NCBI GenBank assembly: GCA_017938925.1
Contig: JAGBAO010000027.1
Span: 1-42,812, forward strand
Length of the DNA stretch: 42,812 bases
DNA from: Bacteroidales bacterium
Lineage (GTDB): Bacteria > Bacteroidota > Bacteroidia > Bacteroidales > UBA932
Direction of reading: 5' to 3'
Shown: positions 1 to 7,830 of the stretch, piece by piece
How positions within the stretch are numbered: the stretch's first letter is position 1
Layout of the letters: each line of letters begins with the position of its first letter
The notes under the pieces: generated by a model
The model's database searches: none
What the model saw: only the letters and a program-made list of their open reading frames with translations
Told to the model about the DNA's origin: nothing
Made by a program: the position numbers and the translations under genes

Positions 1-102
1 ACTATAAGGAATACGTAACTCCTTGCAAATCTTTCTAATACTAACCCCAGACTTGCGCATCAAGACTGCGCGTGCTTTGAGTTGATACTTGTCATCTTTC
101 AT
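1..102 (-). CDS. Transposase orfA N-terminus (partial)
   Basis: Thirty-four codons from an ATG at 100-102 to the window edge with no stop. The translation starts MKDDKYQLKARAVLMRKSGV and looks like a DNA-binding helix-turn-helix of an insertion-sequence OrfA. There is no clear ribosome-binding site, which is usual in Bacteroidetes. It could instead be a resolvase or terminase HTH; the adjacent terminal-repeat-like sequence favours a transposase. Confidence 0.4.
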   Translation of the reverse strand, partial: MKDDKYQLKARAVLMRKSGVSIRKICKELRIPYS

Positions 103-141
103 ACCCGTTGACATTGTGTCCAACTTTTGGGGCGCAGTTCA
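1..141 (-). mobile_element. Left end of an IS3-like insertion sequence (partial, runs off the window)
   Basis: On the minus strand an open frame starts at 102 and runs off the left edge. Its 34 residues are basic and contain a helix-turn-helix-like stretch (KARAVLMRKSGVSIRKICKE), as expected for an IS orfA or transposase N-terminus. Just upstream, 117-141 read on the minus strand begins TGAACTGCGCCCCAAAAG and ends TTGGACA, which resembles the TG...CA terminal repeats I know from IS3-family elements. Terminus plus a start codon 15 bases inside it is the normal IS3 arrangement. The other end and any target duplication are outside the window, so family assignment is by recall and completeness is unknown. 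Confidence 0.5.
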
Positions 142-160
142 TCCAACCCCCAAAACGACA

Positions 161-199
161 ATCGTTGCAGAAAAATGCGGCTGTTTTTTCTGCAACGAT
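161..199 (-). terminator. Hairpin terminator of the polysaccharide locus
   Basis: A perfect 15-bp inverted repeat (161-175 with 185-199, GC-containing base ATCGTTGCAG and an A5/T5 inner part) with a 9-base loop lies 57 bases past the GH39 stop codon. The stem is long and uninterrupted, so it is a likely intrinsic transcription stop for the leftward operon, although the T-run is inside the stem and not after it. Confidence 0.6.
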
Positions 200-256
200 A
201 AACATAAGGGTAAAGGAAAGATTTGGGAATCTAAATAAATCCGTCAGTTTTTCCTG

Positions 257-1630
257 CTATTCAAATTCCAAAAGCACGATCGAATATGGATCCATGGTGA
301 CTGATACCCTTCCTTTGCGGACCGGCAGTTCCCTGGACACATTCATGTGGGAGCCATCGGTAATCAGGCATCGGCATCTCCCTGATGCACCCGGCACATT
401 GACACGGACATTTCCATGAACACACTGCCCTTCTGCGTCGTTGTAGTTCGCAAGCAGCACCATGACAGTCTTTCCATCTGATGCTGCACAGCCATATATA
501 TCCTTCCCCGAGACCTCTGCCTTGACCTGACTGCCGAGAGCCGCCAGCTGCGACCAATAATAGAGGGCGTAATAAGGAGGCTGAGGGTCAAATGTATATG
601 CAGCGAAGGCTCCGTTGTAGGAGGTATATGGCCTCAGGTCATAATACATCAGCATGTCAAGAGGGGCATTCTGAAGTGAGCACATGACGGCGGCCACAAA
701 CGCACCTGCCTTGGCCGACGGCCTTACTCTGGCACTATAGAAATCCTTTTCAGTCCAGCTGCGGACATAATTCCATTCGTCGAGAATCGACTCCGTCTTT
801 ACAAACCCTCTTGCATCAAGCTGTTCACGCACCTTGAGAGCCCGATTGACATAATGCTCCGGGATGCTGTCGTACCTGTGCCATGAGAAGAAGTCCAGAG
901 GGGCGCCATGCTTCTTTATGCAGTCCAGAAAATCTCCCATCGGTCTGAGAGGGCTGGCATAGGCCGGACCGCCGATCTTGATGTCAGGAAAACAAGAACG
1001 CAGATGACAGGCCGCGGTAACATAAAGTTCATTGAACTGTTCCAATGTCCCCGCCCATGTGCGAGGGTTCGTAAACTGGCGGCCTTCCTTCACATCCAGA
1101 TCCGGTTCATTCCATATCTCCCAGTATTCTATATCATAGTGGTATCCGTCAGCCCATCCCTCGTTATAATGCCTGATTATATGCTCGCAGATCCGGGCCC
1201 ACTTCATGTTGTCTTTCGGTGGGTATATTCCGTATTTCTTCGCCCCATGTTCGATGGACTGTCCGAGGCGGTAGAACGGTTTGGTTCCGGCATTTATCAT
1301 ATTGGTAATGAGCACATCAGTGTTCACGAAATCATACGACGCCGGATCATCCACCGGCGCGTCCCAGTCCGGGAACACCGCACTGACATCCACACAACGC
1401 TTTGCGACATAGACCTCGGTGAGAGCTGCATCGTGAGGACGGGCATATGGAATCTGCAGAGCTGCATAACTCTCCATATTTGCCTTCACCGGTCCGTTGT
1501 TGGCTGCATTCATCGGCTTGACAGGACCCATCACAGCAAGTGGCGCAACATTCACATACACATCAGTATTATTGCATGACACACTGAACAAGACAATCAG
1601 GACAGAATATAGGGCTAATACTTTTTTCAT
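257..1630 (-). CDS. GH39-like glycoside hydrolase, lipoprotein
   Basis: A 457-residue exported glycosidase with a TIM-barrel. I chose the ATG at 1628-1630 (MKKVLALYS...) because it gives a clean lipoprotein signal with cysteine 19; the longer frame would overlap the upstream gene. Residues 168-178 contain WEIWNEPDL, with E175 as probable acid/base, and SILDEWNYV places E285 as probable nucleophile. This NEP plus late Glu pattern is that of GH39 (beta-xylosidase, alpha-L-iduronidase and relatives), although other clan GH-A families such as GH30 or GH5 remain possible. A C-terminal beta-sandwich follows from about 370. It is the last gene of the leftward operon, 17 bases after the BNR_4 gene, so it probably attacks a product made by the upstream enzymes at the cell surface or in the periplasm. 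Substrate is not readable from sequence. Confidence 0.75.
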   Translation of the reverse strand: MKKVLALYSVLIVLFSVSCNNTDVYVNVAPLAVMGPVKPMNAANNGPVKANMESYAALQIPYARPHDAALTEVYVAKRCVDVSAVFPDWDAPVDDPASYDFVNTDVLITNMINAGTKPFYRLGQSIEHGAKKYGIYPPKDNMKWARICEHIIRHYNEGWADGYHYDIEYWEIWNEPDLDVKEGRQFTNPRTWAGTLEQFNELYVTAACHLRSCFPDIKIGGPAYASPLRPMGDFLDCIKKHGAPLDFFSWHRYDSIPEHYVNRALKVREQLDARGFVKTESILDEWNYVRSWTEKDFYSARVRPSAKAGAFVAAVMCSLQNAPLDMLMYYDLRPYTSYNGAFAAYTFDPQPPYYALYYWSQLAALGSQVKAEVSGKDIYGCAASDGKTVMVLLANYNDAEGQCVHGNVRVNVPGASGRCRCLITDGSHMNVSRELPVRKGRVSVTMDPYSIVLLEFE

Positions 1631-1647
1631 CTTTACATAATCATGTT

Positions 1648-3060
1648 TCACTTGCAAACAGGCTCCGGCAAGCACCATTCAGAATCCATCTGGTACGGCA
1701 TCCTGAAGACTTTTCCATCTTTGGTGCAGAAGTACAGGCGGCTCGGGGACAACTTCTCAGGATTGCCGTCCGCCCAGAAGGCATAGAATCCGGGGGCGGC
1801 ACCCTGAGGACGACGCACATATCCGTGATTGCTTTTGCTGTCCATGGTCAGATTACCGGACTTTTCCCATGACTTGCCGTCGTTCCGGCTCACCCAGCGC
1901 ACTATCTCCCCACCAGTTCCCCAATATTGAGGCCCAGGATCGGAAGGAATTATCACGTTCCACTCTTCTCCGTCTGTCCAGATGCTGCCGCTGTCATAGC
2001 AATGTGTGGATGTGGTGAACTGGCTCTCAATCCATTTCTTTCCGTTCCAGTGGAGAGTATGCCATTGACGTACACCTCCTTTGGGGCCTGGATAATGATT
2101 GTCTGAGGTAAGATAGAGGATTACCGGATTGCCTTCTGCATCAAAGTTCACATCCTTGATGTAGCAGTTCCTCCCTACACTCTGATAATCCCTGACAAGA
2201 GCAGCATTATACCTTTCTGTCACGGGAAGTTCCATTGTTTCCCCTTTCATGGTCTTCCACGTCTGCCCCCAATCGTCTGACATCAGGAAATAAACATTGG
2301 TACGGGTGTTTACAGATCCGTTGACATGACGGTTGAATGCCGTGTAAAGTTTACCGTCGTTGATATTGGAAATCTGATAGTGACCGGCCTTAGTCTCGTC
2401 ACCCTCCTTGATTGCGGCAAACTTTCTGTATTCCGACCACTGCTTCCCGTCGGGACTGGTCTGAATGAAAAGATGACGCCAGCCCTCATATCTTGTAAAG
2501 AAAAGGAAAAAGCCCTTTTCATCATCGTACATCACCTGCGGATAGGCCATCAGGCTCTCGTTCATATAGGCAAAGGATGTGATATCATACGGTTTATTGC
2601 TACGCAGACGTACACCATTTCTGTCATTGCCTCTTCCGGAAACAAAGACCCATATATATCCGTCACGGTCTATCTGAATGGTGGGATTGTCGTGAGGATC
2701 GAGCACTCCGTCCTGACCCTTGTCATACACCAGACGCGGTTTTTGAAGCATTCCGGTCTTATGATCGAAGCACCCCACCATACATTGCAGATACAGTTCT
2801 CCGTCCTGGGGAGTTCCTCCGTATACAAAAAAGGTCCTGTCCACCTCCGGAGCATAGACCGCCATCGGTATATGTTTCATCGTATAGGTGCCCAATCCTC
2901 CGGAATATTTGTCTCCGTATTCAGAGAACTGTCCAAGAGTGAACCAGATGCCCCTATAACCGTCTACGGTTGCATTGACATGAGACACCGTTTCCGGCTG
3001 GGCGGATAGCCCGGCCGGAAACAGCATCATAAATATCAGTAGAAATTTGAGTCTATTCAT
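1648..3060 (-). CDS. BNR_4-type beta-propeller protein, possible polysaccharide lyase
   Basis: 470 residues with a cleavable signal peptide (MNRLKFLLIFMMLFPAGLSAQ). The opening DGYRGIWFTLGQ and the repeated blade motifs (SPDGKQWSEYRKF, DDWGQTWKTM, NDGKSWEKSG) are those of the BNR repeat-containing family PF15892. Related seven-bladed propellers include the PL24 and PL25 ulvan lyases. Candidate active-site positions visible are H123 (in DPHDNP), R190/Y191 (FFTRYEGW) and H227/Y228 (GHYQISN), but I cannot align them to a characterised lyase, so activity is inference. The protein lies between the GLUG lipoprotein (6-base gap) and the GH39-like enzyme, consistent with depolymerisation of a glycan followed by exo-cleavage. 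It could also be a non-catalytic binding propeller. Confidence 0.65.
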   Translation of the reverse strand: MNRLKFLLIFMMLFPAGLSAQPETVSHVNATVDGYRGIWFTLGQFSEYGDKYSGGLGTYTMKHIPMAVYAPEVDRTFFVYGGTPQDGELYLQCMVGCFDHKTGMLQKPRLVYDKGQDGVLDPHDNPTIQIDRDGYIWVFVSGRGNDRNGVRLRSNKPYDITSFAYMNESLMAYPQVMYDDEKGFFLFFTRYEGWRHLFIQTSPDGKQWSEYRKFAAIKEGDETKAGHYQISNINDGKLYTAFNRHVNGSVNTRTNVYFLMSDDWGQTWKTMKGETMELPVTERYNAALVRDYQSVGRNCYIKDVNFDAEGNPVILYLTSDNHYPGPKGGVRQWHTLHWNGKKWIESQFTTSTHCYDSGSIWTDGEEWNVIIPSDPGPQYWGTGGEIVRWVSRNDGKSWEKSGNLTMDSKSNHGYVRRPQGAAPGFYAFWADGNPEKLSPSRLYFCTKDGKVFRMPYQMDSEWCLPEPVCK

Positions 3061-3066
3061 TCTGCT

Positions 3067-5583
3067 TTATTTGTCGTAGTCTGATGCTTTGCCGAATGTC
3101 GTATCGGAATTATTGAATGTCGTAGTAGCTGTCTTCCAATAACTCATCAACATATTTTTGTTGTCATCAAAATTCTCTGCAGTAATTTCCATATCCACAT
3201 ATTTGTTTAGAGGATCGTTCAGTTTTCCTCCCACTACACAACTGGTCATGGTGATAGTTCCATAGCCAGAATATCTTGATATTCCTACGATAAGGCCGGC
3301 TCTTGCACTTGAAGAGCTGATGTGGCCGAATGATTTGTCCGATGTCAATGTAATCTCTTCATCTGCTGCCAGATTAGCAACTCCCACAACACCTCCTGCA
3401 TATGCATTCGAATTTGATCCGTCTGCATTGGCTGCAGTCACATTGCCGAAATTGATATTGTTTGAAGAAATAACTGTTCCCGGTGCATAACCGATTATTC
3501 CTCCCACCACAAGTTCTATATTTTTCTCTTTTACATTGCAGCTTACGGCCGCCTTATTGATATTATTGGAGATTGTAAGCTTGTGGGTATCATCACCTTT
3601 TGCTACTATTCCTCCTACGAAATCTACAAGATTTTTGGAATTTGCATCCACAAGAGCCACAGTCTGGGCAGTAGTCTTGTTTCCGGTCATTTCCACTTCA
3701 CCCAACATAACACCCAAAACTCCACCTACACACATAGCAGAACTCTCATTTGTTCCGTCTTTAGTTAAAGAAACATTTCCTGCACTCTCACAGTTCTTTA
3801 TATAGTTGACATGTGCCCCGATAGCTGAAGCATCTCCCGGATTTGCCATTCTTCCCACAATGCCTCCCAAGTAGAATTCTGACTTGGTTATCGTTGCTGC
3901 CAGCTCTGTCTCGTTCTTACATCCGTTGATTTCTGTAGAAGCTTTGCAATAGCGATGGATCACTCCACAGATTCCTCCGACAGCCTTCGGAGTTGTGAAA
4001 TTACCGACAATTCCCTTATTTATACAGTTGCTGACCATCAGCTTTGCTGTGGACTGGTTCTGAACATATCCTGTTATACCTCCGACGTATGAATTACCTG
4101 CTCCACTTTCCAACGCGAGAGTACCTGAATTTGTACATCCTTCCACAGTACCTGCCTGCTGAATACCTATGATTCCTCCGAGACCCTCCACCTTGGAAGA
4201 ATTAGATGTCACCGTGCCTGTATTGACACTGTTCTGCACAAGGCCTGCAGGATAAATCCCTCCGACAAGACCTCCCATGAAGCTTACACAGGATGTAGCA
4301 TCCATAGTTACATCCCCGTCATTCTGGCATTCAACCATACTACCACCGTTGAGCATTCCGACAAGACCGCCAAGATAACAGCGGCTGGAACCAGTCGATG
4401 CTGCTGTTACAGAGGCCTTGTTGATGACCTTGTACATGGTACCCTTGAGTTCTCCTGCAAGACCGGCATATGAGGTCTTTGCTGATGTACTGAGCGAAAC
4501 CGTACCCTCAACTGTTACGTTCTTGAGCGATGCATCAGTGTCTATCACAGTGAACATTGCACCATGTGTTCCTGCATCAGCAACCGTTACATCAAGTCCC
4601 GAAATGGTATAGCCCGCTCCTTCAAGATTTCCCGTGAGAACTGCAGGTGTCCATGTCTCAGTGAGAGTGATGTTCTGACCGAGGGACACAGCCTCTCCGG
4701 CATAGCTGTCCTGATTTGCAAGATAAGTCTTGAGATCGGACTCCGACATGATAGGGTTGGTGAGCCATGTAAGTGTGCTCAGATCCTTTCCTGTCACATC
4801 AAATCCACCATTTGCAAGGAACTCCACTGATGCACCGCTCTTAAGGACAGCCAGACCTGATTCCCTCCTGTACGCAACGGTGAATCCGTCGGCAAAAGCG
4901 GTCGGGAGCAATGCTATATAGTAATCTCCTGCCACGAACTTCTCTCCGACTGGCTTGAGAACGATGTTTGCAGCTCCTCCCTCCGAGGTCACAGCAGCCA
5001 CGGTAGCGGTCGCATCTCCGGCAATATTCTCATACTTCACTCCCTTGACGGAAACTGAAGTCATTTCTTCTGTCACCTTCACCTTAAGGAGTGAAACTAC
5101 ATTCTTGAACGAGATATTTCCTTCCAGAATCTCTCCTACACTCACAAGTGCACCCGGAGCAACCACGGCGCCCTCTACAAGCTTCTGAGTCGCAGGAACA
5201 GAGATGTTTATCTTTCCATCTGCCGGAAGTTTATCTCCCGCAGCTGAATATGGGTACACCGCCTGAAAAGCTGTAGCATCTGCATCGACATAACCCTTCA
5301 GTGTCGCAGCACCTGTCTGCTCATCGATTGAAGTCACAGTGAATTCACGCTTATCCACTCCGTCATAAACTGCCACGACATCCGTCAGTTCCCAGCCGAT
5401 CTTCTTGCCGTCAAAGGTAGATTTTGTATCGTCCTGAGATGCTGTGATGGTCATCTCCACAAGATTCTCGGGGACTGTAACTTCCGGAACCTCCGGTGCA
5501 ACCGGAGCAATCTCTTCTGTGCAGGCAAATGCCGCCACCAGTCCAAGTGCACAAAGCACTGAATTAAATTTCTTTGTTGTCAT
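3067..5583 (-). CDS. Surface lipoprotein with GLUG-like repeats and fimbrillin-like N-terminus
   Basis: 838 residues with a lipoprotein signal ending at cysteine 21 (LVAAFACTEE). Residues about 35-275 resemble the fimbrillin/Mfa-like beta-sandwich of Bacteroidales surface proteins (TKSTFDGKKIGWELTDVVAVYDG, then a YPYSA motif). From about residue 370 come roughly ten copies of a 40-60 residue unit centred on GGLVG, GGIIG, GGITG, GGICG, GGIVG or GGVVG and followed by a cysteine- or asparagine-rich turn (ECQNDGDVT, GCTNSGTLA). This is the GLUG type, expected to build a right-handed beta-helix. A surface glycan-binding or adhesive role is likely, filling the place of a SusE/F-like binding protein. 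It starts 4 bases after the small ORF stop and so is probably translated in the same operon. No catalytic motif is visible. Confidence 0.7.
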   Translation of the reverse strand: MTTKKFNSVLCALGLVAAFACTEEIAPVAPEVPEVTVPENLVEMTITASQDDTKSTFDGKKIGWELTDVVAVYDGVDKREFTVTSIDEQTGAATLKGYVDADATAFQAVYPYSAAGDKLPADGKINISVPATQKLVEGAVVAPGALVSVGEILEGNISFKNVVSLLKVKVTEEMTSVSVKGVKYENIAGDATATVAAVTSEGGAANIVLKPVGEKFVAGDYYIALLPTAFADGFTVAYRRESGLAVLKSGASVEFLANGGFDVTGKDLSTLTWLTNPIMSESDLKTYLANQDSYAGEAVSLGQNITLTETWTPAVLTGNLEGAGYTISGLDVTVADAGTHGAMFTVIDTDASLKNVTVEGTVSLSTSAKTSYAGLAGELKGTMYKVINKASVTAASTGSSRCYLGGLVGMLNGGSMVECQNDGDVTMDATSCVSFMGGLVGGIYPAGLVQNSVNTGTVTSNSSKVEGLGGIIGIQQAGTVEGCTNSGTLALESGAGNSYVGGITGYVQNQSTAKLMVSNCINKGIVGNFTTPKAVGGICGVIHRYCKASTEINGCKNETELAATITKSEFYLGGIVGRMANPGDASAIGAHVNYIKNCESAGNVSLTKDGTNESSAMCVGGVLGVMLGEVEMTGNKTTAQTVALVDANSKNLVDFVGGIVAKGDDTHKLTISNNINKAAVSCNVKEKNIELVVGGIIGYAPGTVISSNNINFGNVTAANADGSNSNAYAGGVVGVANLAADEEITLTSDKSFGHISSSSARAGLIVGISRYSGYGTITMTSCVVGGKLNDPLNKYVDMEITAENFDDNKNMLMSYWKTATTTFNNSDTTFGKASDYDK

Positions 5584-5587
5584 AGCG

Positions 5588-5731
5588 TTAATTCAAATCA
5601 AGGGTTCCTAATTCATTAAAATCGGTAAACGAAGCTGCGTAGCCTCCTTCTGCGTCCGAAGAGCACAGGATTTCCATCGGCTCGACATAAACAATCTCAC
5701 TGGATGGAGAATAATAAAGTTTTGTTTGCAT
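5588..5731 (-). CDS. Small 47-residue protein, translationally coupled
   Basis: An ATG at 5729-5731 opens a 47-codon frame ending in TAA at 5588-5590. Its start overlaps the stop of the preceding lipoprotein gene by one base (TAATG), and its stop is four bases before the next start, so it sits exactly between two operon genes. The product begins MQTKLYYSPSSEIVYVEPM and ends in FTDFNELGTLDLN; one cysteine (C23) is followed by a Gly/Ala-rich stretch. It has no signal peptide and is strongly acidic at the C-terminus. I do not recognise a named family. Short proteins with a similar tyrosine-proline N-terminus and a mid Cys-Ser occur beside lipoprotein genes in other Bacteroidales by my recollection, but I cannot verify this. 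Confidence 0.6.
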   Translation of the reverse strand: MQTKLYYSPSSEIVYVEPMEILCSSDAEGGYAASFTDFNELGTLDLN

Positions 5732-7830
5732 TATTTATTATATTTTATGGTTAGACTTCCGAATCTGACTGTCTTTGTAAAGGTCTTGGATGCCACCTGC
5801 TCGATCTTCAGGAAGACCGACTCCTGGTCACAGATTTCAGACGGCAGCTTCACGCTGTACATCTTCATTCCCGGGATATGGGCAGGTTCCCTGTTGGCTG
5901 TTTCTCCGTTGCCATCCCTGTCAAACTGGCAGAGGAACTTGATCTCGCTGTCCTCAACCATTGTCCAGGCTTCCCCGTCAAGGCTGTAATGCACCATGGC
6001 CCTTATAGGGTTGGATGCAGTCACCTTATTTGAGTTGACTTCCACCGCCATGGTCATCTGAGATGTTATGCCTTTGGTACAGAGGTTCTCGACGATGAAG
6101 GTTCCGATTGTATTGGCCGGCACCTGTCCGACCAATCCTTTTGCCCTGCAGTTATTGCCGTCTGTATTGCCGACCTTGACATCTCCCCTGAACTTGTCCT
6201 GGAATCCCAGCTGCACTGTTCCGTCATAAGAACCGCCGATTTTTGTCGCTCCCGCCTTCATGAAGGTGCAAGGAACGTCAGTGTCGGCATTATATTCCTT
6301 AGGAATGAATTTCTGCACTCCATCGAAACTTGCCACGTTATTGGCATCGTTCGCCTCAAACTCGAAATTGACCAGGGTTGCAGTCAGCCCATTGCCTCTG
6401 TCCACATCCAGAGCTATATCATCCCGGGTCAACGGTCTGATTGCCATATCTGCGGAAGTGATGTCGAAATTGCTCAGAGACTCCCTCACCACAAGTCCGG
6501 TCACGCTTCCTTTTCCCTGAGGATAGGATTCGTGAGCCCAGGCCACTGCAGGACTGACATGCATATACATGCTGTTGCCCTGTGCATCAACGAGAGGGGT
6601 CGGATAGAAGCGGTAATACTCAGGGAAAGACTTCATCCAGTTGACCCTTCCACCTATGTAGTCATGATATATGGTGTGGGTCTGACTGGTCGCCTTTGCA
6701 CTTGGGGAACTCTCCTTGAAATTGGTGAATGCACCATACAGAGGTGCGATTTCCACATTTTCCAGAGTCACAAGAGTGAACACATCCTGATATCTGATTT
6801 CATCCAGACTGCTTACCTTGCGGGGTTCGAATGTTCCCGGCTCGGAAGCCACGACATGCTCTTCCTCCGCTCCGGAGAACACTGAATATCTGAAGCCTCC
6901 GTCGTCGTAGGTCTTTTGAGCCAGTTCAAGAAGCCATATCCTCGCCTTGTCTCCTCTGGACAGGTTCAGAGCGTTCTCCGATTCAAAGACAAAGGTCTCG
7001 TGAGCGTCGTCCTCCAGAATATATCTGTAACCGGTCATTCCTTTGTCATAAAGGCTCTCTCCGTAATTCTCATCTTTCGCACACACTGTCACATATCCTT
7101 CCACCATCTTGTTATCCTCAAAGACTCCCACTGAATCCAGAACCGACTTGGCCTGTGAAAAACCTATCAGTTCAGCTCTCTCAGGGTCTGACACGATCTG
7201 TCTTACAAGAAGGGTGTCTGCCACAAGACGCTCGAAATCATCCACATAAGACATGAAGATGTAGCCAAGCCTCTGTTTCTCAACCACACTCGGAAGTCTG
7301 TCCACATAAAAGTTCAGCACCGTATCCCCTTCCGCGACCTCTGACAGTGTGATCCACTCGGAATCAGTGATCATCGTAATGTCTTCATTCTTAAGGCTGG
7401 AACGGAAGACAGCCGAATGCAGTCCCGCATTCTGACGGAGCGTCATCCTGGACTTCGAGAAACTTATATCATGCATTTTCGGCTTCTGAATAAGCCTCAG
7501 TGTCTTCTCATCATTTCTGTCCGTAGTATAAACCCTTATATCGCAAGATCTTACGGATGTGTATGGATTGGCTTCGAACTTCACCGTGAAGTAGCACCGG
7601 TTCGCCTTTCCTCCGTGAAGGTCAGTGCTGAGCCACACCGTCGAAGACGGGAACTCAAGCCTCCATTCGGATGTCGCAGTAAGCTCCACATGCATTGAAT
7701 CCGCCTCTGCAGGAAGATATATAACCTCCTGCGCGAGTTCAAGGGTTCCCGGTATCTCCTCCTGCTGACATGCGAAGGCGAACAGGGCGGCAAATGTGAT
7801 TATAAATAATTTCTTCATGGCCTCTGTCAT
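5731..7830 (-). CDS. BACON/DUF5689-like multidomain lipoprotein
   Basis: 699 residues; the lipoprotein signal MKKLFIITFAALFAFAC starts at residue 5 (ATG at 7816-7818), while the longer start at 7828-7830 overlaps the preceding stop as ATGA, so both starts are credible. Residues about 30-117 form a BACON-type beta-sandwich (SEWRLEF...LIQKP), and a second BACON-like unit follows to about 215. Residues about 225-470 resemble the OB-fold-like DUF5689 module (MVEGYVTVCAKDENYG, RYILEDDAHETFVF). The C-terminal 200 residues form a beta-rich domain of unknown type. These proteins are known as components of Bacteroidetes glycan loci and probably bind substrate at the cell surface; no catalytic residues are apparent. 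Placed between the MBL lipoprotein and the small ORF, coupled at both ends. Confidence 0.65.
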   Translation of the reverse strand: MTEAMKKLFIITFAALFAFACQQEEIPGTLELAQEVIYLPAEADSMHVELTATSEWRLEFPSSTVWLSTDLHGGKANRCYFTVKFEANPYTSVRSCDIRVYTTDRNDEKTLRLIQKPKMHDISFSKSRMTLRQNAGLHSAVFRSSLKNEDITMITDSEWITLSEVAEGDTVLNFYVDRLPSVVEKQRLGYIFMSYVDDFERLVADTLLVRQIVSDPERAELIGFSQAKSVLDSVGVFEDNKMVEGYVTVCAKDENYGESLYDKGMTGYRYILEDDAHETFVFESENALNLSRGDKARIWLLELAQKTYDDGGFRYSVFSGAEEEHVVASEPGTFEPRKVSSLDEIRYQDVFTLVTLENVEIAPLYGAFTNFKESSPSAKATSQTHTIYHDYIGGRVNWMKSFPEYYRFYPTPLVDAQGNSMYMHVSPAVAWAHESYPQGKGSVTGLVVRESLSNFDITSADMAIRPLTRDDIALDVDRGNGLTATLVNFEFEANDANNVASFDGVQKFIPKEYNADTDVPCTFMKAGATKIGGSYDGTVQLGFQDKFRGDVKVGNTDGNNCRAKGLVGQVPANTIGTFIVENLCTKGITSQMTMAVEVNSNKVTASNPIRAMVHYSLDGEAWTMVEDSEIKFLCQFDRDGNGETANREPAHIPGMKMYSVKLPSEICDQESVFLKIEQVASKTFTKTVRFGSLTIKYNK

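Noticed and set aside
1628-1678. Longer start of the GH39-like gene
   Set aside because: It would overlap the preceding gene and spoil the lipoprotein signal; the ATG at 1630 gives a proper one.
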